NCBI GenBank assembly: GCA_050288625.1
Contig: JBNKEE010000033.1
Location: 1-64,000, forward strand
Direction of reading: 5' to 3'
DNA: 64,000 nt
From: JAAGZL01 sp050288625
Lineage (GTDB): Bacteria > Pseudomonadota > Gammaproteobacteria > Chromatiales > Chromatiaceae
A program made the translations under genes and the position numbers. The first letter of the stretch is position 1; every line of letters starts with the position of its first letter. The notes below the pieces were generated by a model that saw only the letters and a list, made by a program, of their open reading frames with translations, searched no databases and was not told the DNA's origin. Positions 33,559-44,076 of this stretch are shown here, in pieces.

Positions 33559-35880
33559 ATGCAGCTAATAAACAGAAAACTACTGGCGCTTCTAATAACG
33601 GCTATCTTGTCTCTGCCTGCACTGGTGGTGGCCGATGTGTTCGTAATCAAGGATATTCGTGTTGAGGGGTTACAACGGATATCCGCGGGAACGGTATTCA
33701 ATCATATTCCTGTAAAAATCGGTGAGCGCATAGAGTCAGAGCAGAGCTCATCCATAATCAGGGAACTGTACCAAACCGGCTTTTTTAAGGACGTAAGGTT
33801 AGAGAGAGAAGATGATGTCTTGATAATTTTTGTCCGAGAGAGACCAGCCATTGCCCAGATAAGTATCAGTGGTAACGACTCTATGGATACGGAGGAGCTG
33901 CTTACAAGCCTGAAGGATATTGGTCTTGCCGAAGGCAGGGTATTCAACAAATCTGTACTGGATAGAATAGAACGTGAACTTAGGAGGCAGTATTTCAGTA
34001 ACGGCAAGTATGGTGTGAAGCTGCAATCTACGGTAACACCGCTTGAGCGGAATCGTGTGGCTGTAGATATTACGATCAAAGAGGGCGCTGCCGCCAGGAT
34101 CAAACGTATCAATATCGTTGGTAACACCTCGTTTGAAGAGGAAGATCTTTTGGATCGGTTTAAACTTGGCACAAGCAACATGTTGTCCAGGGTTACCAAG
34201 AATGATCAATACTCTAAGCAGAAACTTTCCGCTGATCTGGAGACCCTACGCTCATATTATCTGGACCGAGGGTATATTAACTTCAAAGTCGACTCTACCC
34301 AGGTATCTATAAGCCCTGATAAGAGTGATATATATATAACCATCAACATTACTGAAGGTGATGTGTACAAGATCAGTGATATAAAACTGGCTGGAAGGAT
34401 GGCAGTTCCAAAGGAACAGATATTTCCACTCATACACCTGAGCCGCGGCACAATATTTTCCCGTAAGGACGTGGTGGATAGCGCGGAACGAATAAGTAGT
34501 CTTCTGGGCAAAAACGGTTATGCATTTGCCAACGTAAACAGTATTCCTGAGATTAACGAAGAAAAGAAGACTGTAGAGGTTACATTCTTCGTCGACCCAG
34601 GAAAACGAGTTTATGTAAGAAACGTCAACTTCCGCGGCAACAGCAATACCAGAGATGAGGTGCTGCGGCGTGAAATGCGACAGATGGAGTCTGCATGGTT
34701 CTCCTCCGAGCAGGTTAAGATGTCCAAAGAGCGCCTGCGTCGTCTGGGTTACTTTGATTCAGTAACGGTCGAGACACCCGCAGTTCCAGGTTCTACCGAT
34801 CAGGTTGATGTGAATGTGACGGTCAAAGAGAAGCAGACCGGTAACATTATGGCTGGTATCGGCTGGTCCAAATCGGATGGAATCCTGTTTAATACGAGTA
34901 TATCGCAAAACAATTTTCTGGGTACTGGTAAGCGCGTAGTATTCGCATTTAACGACAGTCAGTCTCAAACTCACTATCAGATCGGATACACTAACCCATA
35001 TTACACGGTCGATGGTATAAGCCGTGGTTTTGACCTGATGTACAAAAAGACCGACTTTGAGGATGTCGACACCGCCAAGTACAGGACAGACGTTTCCAGT
35101 GGTGGTGTGAACTTCGGCGTGCCCCTGAATGAGTATGACCGGGTCAGGTTTGACTTCAGGGTTGTTGGTACAGATTTTAATATTAATAGCGATCTATCTC
35201 AGGTTTCGCAGGAAATAGAAAAATTTGTTGCTGATAATGGTGACAGTTTTCTGGATTACCAAGTCGGTGTAAGCTGGAGTAGTGACTCACGTGATTCCGC
35301 TCTTTTTCCTTCAAGGGGTGGAATGCAGAAACTGTCTGCAGAAGCCACACTGCCTGGAAGTGATCTTGAGTTCTATAAAATTGAGTATTCTCACAGACGT
35401 TACTTTCCGATATCAGAATCTCTTACCCTATCTTTGAATGGCGAGATCGGTTATGGAGACGGGTATGGAAAAACAGATAAGCTTCCGTTTTTTAAGAACT
35501 ATTTCGGCGGGGGCGTAAAGACCATAAGGGGTTATAAGGACTATAGTCTCGGTCCGCGTGATACGCCTGATGGTCAACCTAAAGGCACAGGTGATCCTCT
35601 GGGCGGCAACATGAAGCTCTTCGGTAACGTAGAGGTGATTTTCCCAGAACCGCTTGGGTTGGCACCTGATACAGTACGTATGAGCGCCTTCTTTGATATG
35701 GGTAACGTATACGATACGGATGGGGATGTAGATATTGGTGAATTGCGTTACTCTACCGGGCTCTCATTGAAATGGTTATCACCCATGGGACCTCTCGGTA
35801 TTGTCTTTGCGCTACCGTTGAATGAAGAGGGTGACGACGAAACGGAAAATTTCCAATTCACCTTTGGAACAGCATTTTAA
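33559..35880 (+). CDS. bamA: Outer membrane assembly factor BamA
   Basis: A 773-residue essential core of the BAM complex that inserts beta-barrel proteins. A signal peptide (ending LPALVVADVF) is followed by five POTRA domains (about 25-420), starting FVIKDIRVEGLQRIS, and a C-terminal 16-strand barrel. The IRGY motif (TIRGYKDYSLGPRD near 653) and final aromatic residue (TFGTAF) are diagnostic. About 100 bp upstream of it is an AT-rich spacer that may carry its own promoter. skp follows by 20 bp. Confidence 0.97.
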   Translation: MQLINRKLLALLITAILSLPALVVADVFVIKDIRVEGLQRISAGTVFNHIPVKIGERIESEQSSSIIRELYQTGFFKDVRLEREDDVLIIFVRERPAIAQISISGNDSMDTEELLTSLKDIGLAEGRVFNKSVLDRIERELRRQYFSNGKYGVKLQSTVTPLERNRVAVDITIKEGAAARIKRINIVGNTSFEEEDLLDRFKLGTSNMLSRVTKNDQYSKQKLSADLETLRSYYLDRGYINFKVDSTQVSISPDKSDIYITINITEGDVYKISDIKLAGRMAVPKEQIFPLIHLSRGTIFSRKDVVDSAERISSLLGKNGYAFANVNSIPEINEEKKTVEVTFFVDPGKRVYVRNVNFRGNSNTRDEVLRREMRQMESAWFSSEQVKMSKERLRRLGYFDSVTVETPAVPGSTDQVDVNVTVKEKQTGNIMAGIGWSKSDGILFNTSISQNNFLGTGKRVVFAFNDSQSQTHYQIGYTNPYYTVDGISRGFDLMYKKTDFEDVDTAKYRTDVSSGGVNFGVPLNEYDRVRFDFRVVGTDFNINSDLSQVSQEIEKFVADNGDSFLDYQVGVSWSSDSRDSALFPSRGGMQKLSAEATLPGSDLEFYKIEYSHRRYFPISESLTLSLNGEIGYGDGYGKTDKLPFFKNYFGGGVKTIRGYKDYSLGPRDTPDGQPKGTGDPLGGNMKLFGNVEVIFPEPLGLAPDTVRMSAFFDMGNVYDTDGDVDIGELRYSTGLSLKWLSPMGPLGIVFALPLNEEGDDETENFQFTFGTAF

Positions 35881-35900
35881 TAAAATTCTGGAGAATAGTT

Positions 35901-36407
35901 TTGAAAAAGTCAGCAATCTTAATTGTGGCAGTATGCCTGCTATGTGTTTTCAGTGTTGGTAATGCGCAGGCACAGAAAGTTGCCTATGTGAATACTGAAA
36001 AGGTGGTTAAGGAATCACCTCAGTCAAAGACGATAATGAAAAAGCTTGAGGCAGAATTCAAGAAACGTAATGATCTGCTTTTGGGTAAGCGTAAAAAACT
36101 CAAGAAGCTGGAAGAAAAACTATCAAAAGATCGAGCCATCATGAGTTCGTCTGAAATCAAGAATCTTGAGCAGGATATACGCCGCCAGAGGCGTGATCTT
36201 AACACCTCTAGTGCAGAGTTTAGGGAAGATCTGAACCTGCGTCGCTCGGAAGAGATCAATAAGCTTCTGCGCAAAATATCTGAAGTTGTACAAAGTATTG
36301 GCAAGCAGGATAAGATAGATATTGTTTTCAGTGCTGGCGTGGCATATGCCAGCCCTGCTGTTGACATCTCTGATAAGGTTTTGAAGCAGCTCTCAAACGC
36401 TAAATAG
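35901..36407 (+). CDS. skp: Periplasmic chaperone Skp (OmpH family)
   Basis: A 168-residue periplasmic holdase that carries unfolded outer membrane proteins to BamA. Signal peptide ILIVAVCLLCVFSVGNAQA, then AQKVAYVNTEKVVKESPQSK, a long charged coiled coil (about 45-125) and a C-terminal GKQDKIDIVFSAGVAYA stretch, all typical. The start codon is TTG 35901, with CTGGAGAA upstream. Position after bamA and before lpxD is conserved. Confidence 0.93.
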   Translation: MKKSAILIVAVCLLCVFSVGNAQAQKVAYVNTEKVVKESPQSKTIMKKLEAEFKKRNDLLLGKRKKLKKLEEKLSKDRAIMSSSEIKNLEQDIRRQRRDLNTSSAEFREDLNLRRSEEINKLLRKISEVVQSIGKQDKIDIVFSAGVAYASPAVDISDKVLKQLSNAK

Positions 36408-36429
36408 TATTGATGCTGGAGATACCAGC

Positions 36430-37470
36430 TTGGGCTATCTACTTGGAGAATTAGCTGAGTTAGTCGGAGCCGTACTGAAGGGAGACGCCGAGTCAATAGT
36501 AGACTCTGTTTCAGCATTGCAGGATGCAAAACCAGGATCAATCAGCTTTCTAAGCAACAGCAAATATCGAAGATATTTATCTAATACCAGTGCAACTGCC
36601 GTGATACTTTCCGAGGAGTACCTCGATGAGTGTCCGGTGGCTGCTCTGGTGTGTGATAATCCATATCTTGCCTATGCGCGCATCAGCGCCCATATGTACC
36701 CCGCATTTGAGAGAAAGAACGGAATAGATAACACCGCTTGTGTATCGACAAATGCATCAGTGGATCCTTCTGCCTGGATTGGTCCCGGCGTAGTGGTAGA
36801 AGAAGGAGCCAGCGTTGGACCGGAGGTGCAGATAGGTCCCAGTTGCGTTATCGCAAGAGATGTAACTATTGGAACGGGAACAATATTAGTCGCTAATGTG
36901 ACTTTGTGCCATGGAGTGACAATAGGGGAACGGGTATTGGTGCACCCAGGTGCGGTTATAGGCAGCGATGGTTTTGGCATAGCAAACGATGATGGTAAGT
37001 GGGTAAAAGTGCCACAACTTGGAAGTGTAATAGTTGGCGATGATGTAGAGATTGGCGCCAATACAACCATTGATAGAGGGGCTATACGCGACACAATAAT
37101 AAATAGTGGTGTCAAACTCGATAATCAAATACAGATTGCCCACAACGTTGAGATTGGAGAAAACACCGCAATTGCAGCCTGTACCGGTATCGCTGGTTCT
37201 ACAAAGATTGGGAAGGATTCAACCATTGGTGGCGGAGTGGTTGTAGTTGGCCACCTTGAATTTGGTGACAATGTGCATTTTTCAGCAGAATCCCTAGTAA
37301 CCAGATCATTTAGTGAATCTGGATATTACAGCGGGAATCTGCCCGCCATGCCCAACAAAGAGTGGCGCAAGACTGTTGCTAACCTTAGGCATCTTGATGA
37401 AATGGCAAAGAGAATTAAAGAGTTGGAAAAGCTAGTTCCAAGGTTGTCTGATGACAAAAACGAAGTCTGA
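36430..37470 (+). CDS. lpxD: UDP-3-O-acylglucosamine N-acyltransferase
   Basis: A 346-residue third-step enzyme of lipid A synthesis; adds a 3-hydroxyacyl chain to the amino group. An N-terminal uridine-binding domain (about 1-100) is followed by a left-handed beta helix made of hexapeptide repeats (about 105-300), for example IGPGVVVEEGASVGP and VLVHPGAVIGSDGFG. The catalytic His is in DNQIQIAHNVEIGENTAIA near 238. TTG 36430 with upstream TGGAGA is the most likely start. Confidence 0.95.
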   Translation: MGYLLGELAELVGAVLKGDAESIVDSVSALQDAKPGSISFLSNSKYRRYLSNTSATAVILSEEYLDECPVAALVCDNPYLAYARISAHMYPAFERKNGIDNTACVSTNASVDPSAWIGPGVVVEEGASVGPEVQIGPSCVIARDVTIGTGTILVANVTLCHGVTIGERVLVHPGAVIGSDGFGIANDDGKWVKVPQLGSVIVGDDVEIGANTTIDRGAIRDTIINSGVKLDNQIQIAHNVEIGENTAIAACTGIAGSTKIGKDSTIGGGVVVVGHLEFGDNVHFSAESLVTRSFSESGYYSGNLPAMPNKEWRKTVANLRHLDEMAKRIKELEKLVPRLSDDKNEV

Positions 37471-37509
37471 ATCGAATTCATATTATTAGGGGAATGGAGG
37501 GTTAACAAA

Positions 37510-37959
37510 TTGGTCAGTATGGATATACAGGATGTGCTCAAGATATTGCCGCATCGCTACCCTTTCTTATTGATAGATAAGGTAATAGAGTTTGAAAAGG
37601 ATGAGCGTTTGTTGGCGGTAAAGAATGTCACCTATAACGAGCAATTTTTTACTGGTCATTTTCCAGTAAAACCCGTTATGCCTGGTGTCATGATAGTTGA
37701 AGCCATGGCACAGGGTACAGGACTATTGGCTGGAGCATCAAACCCAGAAGCTTTAACAGACACATCGATATATTTGTTCGTTGGTATAGATAAGGCGCGT
37801 TTTAAAAAACCGGTAGGTCCGGGTGATCAACTTCTTATCGAAGTGGTTTTGAAAAACATGAAGCGAGGCATAGGTGTTTATGAATGTGTTGCGACGGTCG
37901 ACGGTAAGGTTGTTGCAACAGCAGATATTATGTGCACATCAAGGGACGCTAACGAGTGA
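37510..37959 (+). CDS. fabZ: 3-hydroxyacyl-ACP dehydratase FabZ
   Basis: A 149-residue hotdog-fold dehydratase of fatty-acid synthesis. The catalytic His lies in FTGHFPVKPVMPGVMIVEAM near 46-65 and the Glu is in its end (VEAMAQ). KILPHRYPFLLIDKVIEFE is the typical N-terminus. The TTG at 37510 sits 9 nt after GGAGG and is preferred; ATG 37519 is an alternative that would shorten the protein by three residues. Its stop overlaps the lpxA start. Confidence 0.95.
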   Translation: MVSMDIQDVLKILPHRYPFLLIDKVIEFEKDERLLAVKNVTYNEQFFTGHFPVKPVMPGVMIVEAMAQGTGLLAGASNPEALTDTSIYLFVGIDKARFKKPVGPGDQLLIEVVLKNMKRGIGVYECVATVDGKVVATADIMCTSRDANE

Positions 37960-38726
37960 TAGATTCAAAGGCCATTATTGATCCAAAGGCCGAGATTGAT
38001 GAAGATGTGTCCATTGGACCATTTAGTATAATCGGGTCTGGGGTAAAGATTGGAAAGGGGACAACAATTGGTCCTCATGTGGTTATTAAAGGTTCTACCA
38101 CTATTGGCTCCGACAACAAGATATTTCAGTTTTCCTCCATCGGTGAAGATCCACAGGATATGAAATATGCCGGGGAAGAGACCTATCTGGAGATAGGCGA
38201 CCGCAATACAATAAGAGAGTTTGTAACTATCAATCGTGGAACTACGCAAGATGCGATGGTAACCAGGTTAGGTAATGATAATCTTCTAATGGCTTATAGC
38301 CATCTCGCCCACGATTGTCAGGTCGGTAATAATACAATATTGGCTAACGCAGCATCCATTGCGGGACATGTTCATGTGGGGGATTGGGCCATCCTTGGGG
38401 GTTTTTGTTGTGTACATCAGTTCTGTCAAATAGGGGCTCACAGCTTTAGTGGATTGGGCAGCACAGTGAAGCGTGATATCCCTCCTTATGTACTGACCGA
38501 CGGTAGTCCGGCAAAACCATACGGGATAAACTCAGAGGGTCTGCGTAGACGTGGATTCAGCGATGAATCTATTAAGAAGATTAAACAGGCTTATAAAATC
38601 ATCTATAAAAAGAAGATGAAATTGGAAGATGCCATCGAAGCTATCAAGGATATGGCGCAAGAGTGTCCTGAACTAGTCATAATGGCAGATTTTTTCTCCG
38701 GTCGTGACAGAAGTATTGTGCGCTGA
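37956..38726 (+). CDS. lpxA: UDP-N-acetylglucosamine acyltransferase
   Basis: A 256-residue enzyme for the first step of lipid A synthesis. Hexapeptide repeats from residue 2 (AIIDPKAEIDEDVSIGPFSI) form the beta helix; the catalytic His is in LMAYSHLAHDCQVGN near 119-125. The C-terminal helical region with SEGLRRRGFSDESIKKIKQAY is typical. Start GTG 37956 overlaps the fabZ stop by 4 bp; the end overlaps lpxB by 23 bp. Both overlaps suggest coupled translation. Confidence 0.96.
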   Translation: MIDSKAIIDPKAEIDEDVSIGPFSIIGSGVKIGKGTTIGPHVVIKGSTTIGSDNKIFQFSSIGEDPQDMKYAGEETYLEIGDRNTIREFVTINRGTTQDAMVTRLGNDNLLMAYSHLAHDCQVGNNTILANAASIAGHVHVGDWAILGGFCCVHQFCQIGAHSFSGLGSTVKRDIPPYVLTDGSPAKPYGINSEGLRRRGFSDESIKKIKQAYKIIYKKKMKLEDAIEAIKDMAQECPELVIMADFFSGRDRSIVR

Positions 38727-39894
38727 GGATAGACCATTGCGGATTGGTATAGTCGCCAATGAGGTCTCAGGCGATATCCTCGCAGCTGGATTGATGCGCG
38801 AACTAAAGGTCAGGATACCAGATGTGGTATTTGAAGGGATTGCAGGCCCTTGCATGATAGAACAGGGATGCAAATCGCTTTACCCGATTGAGAAGTTCTC
38901 TGTAATGGGTCTGGTGGAGGTTATTTCCCATCTGCCTGATATATTATCCATCAGGCGTAAGATCCGTAATCATTTTATCGCCAATCCGCCTGATCTCTTT
39001 GTCGGTGTAGATGCTCCAGATTTCAATCTGAGCCTGGAGCATGATCTTAAAAAATCCGGCATAACCACTGTTCACTATGTATGTCCCTCTGTCTGGGCCT
39101 GGCGTTCTGGCAGGGTAAAAAAGATCAGGGAATCTGTCGATATGGTTCTTAGCCTGTTCCCGTTTGAAAAAAGGTTTCTGGAAAACCATTATGTTCCATC
39201 AGTTCATGTAGGACACCCACTTGCAGATACCATACCCCTAGTTCCTGATAAGTCAGGTGCCAGAGAACGTATAGGACTTGATAGCAACCGCAGGGTCATG
39301 GCCATATTGCCCGGTAGCAGGATGAGCGAAATCAGATATCTTGCTGAAGATTTTATTATGACCGCCAAACTATGCCAGGAGAAATATCCAGACCTTCAGT
39401 TTGTTGTTCCTTTGATCAATAGTAAAGCCAAGATAAGGTTCAATGAGGTTTTGCAAAGAGTAGCCCCGCATCTCCCAATTACTATTCTAGATGGCAATGC
39501 CCAGGATGCGTTGCAATCGGCAGATGTGGTGTTACTTGCGTCAGGTACAGCAACCCTGGAGGCCTTGCTCTATAAAAGACCTATGGTAATCGCATACAGG
39601 ATGCACTGGTTGACATATTGGATCATCACTCACTTTAATCTGATCAAATCACCGTTTGTCTCTCTGGCAAACACGCTTGCTGGTAAAGAAATAGCCCCTG
39701 AGATCCTCCAGGATGAGGTACAGCCTCAGACTTTGGCCCGAGCATTGTCTGATATCCTGGATTCTGATGAGATCACGCAAATCATTCACGAGATAGGGGA
39801 TAGAGTGCATATTGAACTACGTTTGAATGCTAGCAGCAAAGCTGCTGATGCCGTGCTCAAATTAATAAATACCAAGAATAGAGCAAGGAAGTAA
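38704..39894 (+). CDS. lpxB: Lipid A disaccharide synthase
   Basis: A 396-residue GT19 glycosyltransferase that joins UDP-diacylglucosamine and lipid X. It begins RIGIVANEVSGDILAAGLM; GIAGPCMIEQG, DAPDFNLSLEHDLKKSGI, YVCPSVWAWRSGRVKKI, VGHPLADTI and LPGSRMSEI are in family order. SGTATLEALLYKRPMVIAYR near 283-302 is the nucleotide sugar site. It starts with GTG at 38704, inside lpxA. Confidence 0.96.
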   Translation: MTEVLCAEDRPLRIGIVANEVSGDILAAGLMRELKVRIPDVVFEGIAGPCMIEQGCKSLYPIEKFSVMGLVEVISHLPDILSIRRKIRNHFIANPPDLFVGVDAPDFNLSLEHDLKKSGITTVHYVCPSVWAWRSGRVKKIRESVDMVLSLFPFEKRFLENHYVPSVHVGHPLADTIPLVPDKSGARERIGLDSNRRVMAILPGSRMSEIRYLAEDFIMTAKLCQEKYPDLQFVVPLINSKAKIRFNEVLQRVAPHLPITILDGNAQDALQSADVVLLASGTATLEALLYKRPMVIAYRMHWLTYWIITHFNLIKSPFVSLANTLAGKEIAPEILQDEVQPQTLARALSDILDSDEITQIIHEIGDRVHIELRLNASSKAADAVLKLINTKNRARK

Positions 39895-39901
39895 GCCTGC
39901 T

Positions 39902-40483
39902 ATGCCTGCAATAATGCACATCGTAGGGATAGATGAGGTTGGGCGTGGGCCTCTTGCAGGCCCTGTCGTGGCCGCAGCGGTGATTCTTGACCCTGAACGT
40001 CCTATAGATGGATTGGCAGATTCCAAGAAGCTGTCTGAGAAACGGCGTGAGACCTTGGATCAGATCATTAGGGAAAACGCTCTGTCCTGGTCCCTGGGTC
40101 GTGCTGAGGTAGAAGAGATAGATAGGATAAATATACTTCAAGCGTCCCTGGTGGCCATGAAACGGGCAGTAGAGGGTTTGCAAGTGCCACCATCCCATGC
40201 ATTGGTAGATGGTAACAGGTGCCCAGATCTCGCGTGTAGTGTTGAGGCGATTGTAGGTGGAGACAGCAGTATACCGGTGATAAGTGCAGCCTCCATAATC
40301 GCCAAAGTTGCCAGAGACCGCGAGATGGTGGAATTGGACCTGAAATATCCAGGATATGGGCTGGCCAAACACAAGGGGTATCCCACAAAAGCTCATATAG
40401 AGGCATTACATGAACTTGGTGTGTCTAGGATTCACCGCAGATCATTTGGCCCGGTAAAGCGACTCATCGACATCTCAATCTGA
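39902..40483 (+). CDS. rnhB: Ribonuclease HII
   Basis: A 193-residue RNase H2 that cuts RNA in RNA-DNA hybrids and single ribonucleotides. The catalytic acidic residues are in VGIDEVGRGPLAGPVVAAAV (about 8-27), ALVDGNRCPDL and SIIAKVARDREM. ADSKKLSEKRRETL is also diagnostic. Eight bp after lpxB and upstream of dnaE, the usual order. Confidence 0.96.
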   Translation: MPAIMHIVGIDEVGRGPLAGPVVAAAVILDPERPIDGLADSKKLSEKRRETLDQIIRENALSWSLGRAEVEEIDRINILQASLVAMKRAVEGLQVPPSHALVDGNRCPDLACSVEAIVGGDSSIPVISAASIIAKVARDREMVELDLKYPGYGLAKHKGYPTKAHIEALHELGVSRIHRRSFGPVKRLIDISI

Positions 40484-40524
40484 TCAAAATTCCCTAGTTT
40501 TTATGGTTTCTGTGGAGACACAGA

Positions 40525-43500
40525 ATGGCCAATTTCGGTATGATAACCAGCACTATGCAACCGACATTTATCCATCTGCGCGTACACTCTGAATTCTCCC
40601 TGGTCGATGGCATAGTTAGAATAAAACCTCTTATCACTGCCGTACGTGATGCAGGTATGCCCGCAGTGGCAGTTACGGACCAGTCAAACCTGTTTTCCAT
40701 GGTTAAATTCTATCGGGCTGCTATATCAGGTGGAATAAAGCCGATCATTGGGGCCGATTGTTGGCTGCACAATGAACAGGATGTGAATCAACCAAATCGG
40801 ATCCTGCTGCTAGTGCAGTCCTTTGAGGGATATAGAAACCTCACCAGACTGATATCCAGAAGTTATCAGGAAGGTCAGCACCTAGGTCGTCCCATGATTA
40901 ATCAGGAATGGTTGTATGGTAACAGCGACGGCTTGATAGCTCTCTCAGGTGCCCGTGAGGGAGATGTAGGACGTCAGCTCTTAAGTGGTAATGAAAAACA
41001 GGCACGAGAGCTACTGAGTAAGTGGCTTAAGCTATTTGGAGACCGCTACTATCTTGAAGTAAATCGTACCGGAAGACCATTGGATGAGGACTGCCTACAT
41101 GCCAGTGTCGGACTATCCCTGGCTACTGGTGTCCCGTTGGTAGCAACCAATGATGTGCGTTTTATTTTGCCCCAGGACTTTGACGCCCATGAGGTACGGG
41201 TCTGTATCCACGATGGCCGCACCCTGGACGATCCACGCCGTCCGAAAACCTACAGCCAGCAGCAATACCTACGTTCACCAGAGGAGATGGCTGAGCTGTT
41301 CTCTGATCTGCCTGAGGCCCTGGCTAACAGTGTAGAGATAGCAAAACGCTGTAATCTTGAGCTGACCCTAGGTGAAAACTACCTACCAGAGTTTCCGGTG
41401 CCGGAAGGTATGACAGTGGATCAGTATACGGTTCAGGAGGCGGAAAGTGGTCTTGAGTCTCGCTTACACCAGATTCTAGATAAATCTGCCCCAAACTATG
41501 CGGAGAAACGTAAAGAGTATGAAGAAAGACTGAGGCTGGAGCTGGATGTAATCACTCAAATGGGTTTTCCAGGCTACTTTCTCATTGTGGCTGACTTCAT
41601 TCGCTGGGCCAAGGAGAACGGCGTTCCAGTAGGACCAGGACGTGGCTCTGGCGCAGGATCTCTGGTGGCTTATGTATTGGGCATTACGGATCTGGACCCG
41701 ATTGAGCACGATCTTTTGTTTGAACGCTTCCTCAATCCAGAACGTGTCTCCATGCCTGATTTTGACGTGGATTTCTGTATGGAAGGACGCGACCGGGTCA
41801 TTGAGTATGTAGCAGAGCGCTATGGACGGGACTCGGTATCGCAGATTATCACATACGGCAGTATGGCGGCTAAGGCGGTGGTAAGAGATGTGGGTAGGGT
41901 TTTGGGTCATCCCTATGGCTTTGTGGACCGAATCGCCAAGCTGATTCCGTTTGAGATAGGCATGACCCTTGCCAAGGCCCTGGAGGAGAATGAGGAGCTT
42001 GGGCAGGCCTATAAACATGAAGAGGAAGTGGCTGAGTTGATAGATATGGCCATGAGCCTGGAAGGCTTGGCCAGAAATGCAGGTAAACATGCTGGTGGAG
42101 TGGTTATCTCACCTACAGTCCTGACCGATTTCACCCCACTATACTGTGAGTCTAGCGGCGAGAATCTGGTCACCCAATTTGATAAGGACGATGTAGAGGC
42201 GGTGGGATTAGTGAAGTTCGACTTTCTGGGCTTGCGTACACTTACCATAGTAGATTGGGCCTTGAAGACTATAAATGTCCAACGCCAAGAGACTGGCGAA
42301 TCTGAGATCGATATCACCAAGATAAAGATGGATGACAAGCCTGCCTTTGATCTTCTAAAGTCCTGCAGGACTACAGCTGTGTTCCAGCTTGAATCACGTG
42401 GTATGAAAGATCTGATCAAAAAGCTGCAACCGGACTGTTTTGACGATATTACGGCGCTAGTAGCACTGTTTCGGCCAGGACCGTTGCAGTCAGGTATGGT
42501 GGACGATTTCATAGCACGTAAACATGGACGTCAAAAAGTAGAATACCCTCACCCTGCATTAGAACCTATCCTTAAAACAACCTATGGGGTGATCTTGTAT
42601 CAGGAGCAGGTGATGCAGATTGCCCAGGTCTTGGCCGGCTACACCCTAGGAGGTGCAGATTTGCTACGCAGGGCCATGGGTAAGAAAAAGCCTGAGGAAA
42701 TGGCCAAGCAGGGTGAGATCTTCCGTAAAGGAGCCGTAGAACTGGGGGTGGATGAGGATACGGCCAGCTATATCTTTGATCTGATGGAGAAGTTCGCAGG
42801 TTACGGCTTCAATAAATCTCACTCGGCGGCTTATGCCTTGGTCTCGTATCATACCCTCTGGCTCAAGGCCCACTATCCAGCAGCATTTATGGCAGCTGTG
42901 CTCTCGGCAGATATGGATCATACCGACAAGGTGGTGGTCATGATAGATGAGTGTCGTAATATGCACCTCAAGGTCAATCCTCCCCATATAAATTACTCCG
43001 AATATAGGTTTACGGTGGATGGCGGTGATACCGTAATCTATGGATTGGGAGCAATAAAAGGGGTGGGGGAGTCCGCAATAGAAAGCATCATTGAGGAGAG
43101 AAAAAGTAACGGCCTATACCAAGATCTGTTTGAGTTCTGTCGTAGAGTTGATTTGCGTAAGGCTAATCGTAGGGTACTTGAGTCCTTAATAAGATCTGGG
43201 GCCATGGATGAGTTGGGCCCAAACCGTGCGACTCTTATGTCCCAGCTTCCACTGGCGTTGAAGATGGCAGAGCAGCATCACGCCATGCAGGAAGCAGGGC
43301 AGAACGACCTGTTCGGCATGTCAGACGAAACGGCAGAATCCGTTCCAGAGCAAATAATACCTGATGCCAGTGATGAATGGGATGAGCAGTTTCGACTGCA
43401 GGGAGAGAAAGAGACGCTTGGCCTCTATCTGACCGGGCACCCTATAAATAGATACCTGGACGAGTTTCCTGGTATTGGTGTCACTAGCATTTCAGAACTC

Positions 43501-44076
43501 TCTCTGGATGAGAATGGTAGTGCTAGAGGCAATGGGAATGGAAAAAAGGGCGGTGTCAGGGTTATGGTTGCCGGACTTGTCATTTCTAGCAGTCATCGAA
43601 TGACTCAGCGAGGGCGTATGGGTACAGTAGTCCTGGATGACGGCACCGCAAGAATTGAGGTAACACTGTTTTCTGAGGCATACGAAGAATACAGAGAGCT
43701 ATTGGCAGCAGATAAGATTCTAGTAGCTACCGGTAGTCTAAACTACGATGAATATCGTGGTGGCCTGAGCATTAGGGCCGATCAGGTATTGGAGTTTGAA
43801 CAGGCTAGAGCTCTTCATGCCAGGGCATTACAGCTGGATACGATAAGACTAAATGGTTCTGTTTCCCCAGATATGCTAAATAAAATCCACGGAGTATTGA
43901 AGACATACAAGGGTGGTAACTGCAGTGTGCGGCTGCGCATGGTAAGGAAGGATTCCTACGGGATCATTGAGTTTGGTGACGACTGGAAGGTAACACCAAC
44001 AGATGAGTTATTGCGCAGGCTAGAAAGGTTATTTGACAAGGATGCGGTCGAGATGATTTATGCTAACAGGCCTTAA
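40525..44076 (+). CDS. dnaE: DNA polymerase III alpha subunit
   Basis: The 1183-residue replicative polymerase. N-terminal PHP domain (FIHLRVHSEFSLVDG near 15), catalytic residues in MPDFDVDFCMEGRDRVIEYV near 407-426, VPVGPGRGSGAGSLVAYVLG, GFNKSHSAAYALVSYHTLW, an HhH region (about 830-900) and OB fold near 1000-1080. ATG 40525 has a TGGAGA RBS; ATG 40555 would begin at the position equivalent to the E. coli start and is possible. tau from dnaX binds this subunit. Confidence 0.96.
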   Translation: MANFGMITSTMQPTFIHLRVHSEFSLVDGIVRIKPLITAVRDAGMPAVAVTDQSNLFSMVKFYRAAISGGIKPIIGADCWLHNEQDVNQPNRILLLVQSFEGYRNLTRLISRSYQEGQHLGRPMINQEWLYGNSDGLIALSGAREGDVGRQLLSGNEKQARELLSKWLKLFGDRYYLEVNRTGRPLDEDCLHASVGLSLATGVPLVATNDVRFILPQDFDAHEVRVCIHDGRTLDDPRRPKTYSQQQYLRSPEEMAELFSDLPEALANSVEIAKRCNLELTLGENYLPEFPVPEGMTVDQYTVQEAESGLESRLHQILDKSAPNYAEKRKEYEERLRLELDVITQMGFPGYFLIVADFIRWAKENGVPVGPGRGSGAGSLVAYVLGITDLDPIEHDLLFERFLNPERVSMPDFDVDFCMEGRDRVIEYVAERYGRDSVSQIITYGSMAAKAVVRDVGRVLGHPYGFVDRIAKLIPFEIGMTLAKALEENEELGQAYKHEEEVAELIDMAMSLEGLARNAGKHAGGVVISPTVLTDFTPLYCESSGENLVTQFDKDDVEAVGLVKFDFLGLRTLTIVDWALKTINVQRQETGESEIDITKIKMDDKPAFDLLKSCRTTAVFQLESRGMKDLIKKLQPDCFDDITALVALFRPGPLQSGMVDDFIARKHGRQKVEYPHPALEPILKTTYGVILYQEQVMQIAQVLAGYTLGGADLLRRAMGKKKPEEMAKQGEIFRKGAVELGVDEDTASYIFDLMEKFAGYGFNKSHSAAYALVSYHTLWLKAHYPAAFMAAVLSADMDHTDKVVVMIDECRNMHLKVNPPHINYSEYRFTVDGGDTVIYGLGAIKGVGESAIESIIEERKSNGLYQDLFEFCRRVDLRKANRRVLESLIRSGAMDELGPNRATLMSQLPLALKMAEQHHAMQEAGQNDLFGMSDETAESVPEQIIPDASDEWDEQFRLQGEKETLGLYLTGHPINRYLDEFPGIGVTSISELSLDENGSARGNGNGKKGGVRVMVAGLVISSSHRMTQRGRMGTVVLDDGTARIEVTLFSEAYEEYRELLAADKILVATGSLNYDEYRGGLSIRADQVLEFEQARALHARALQLDTIRLNGSVSPDMLNKIHGVLKTYKGGNCSVRLRMVRKDSYGIIEFGDDWKVTPTDELLRRLERLFDKDAVEMIYANRP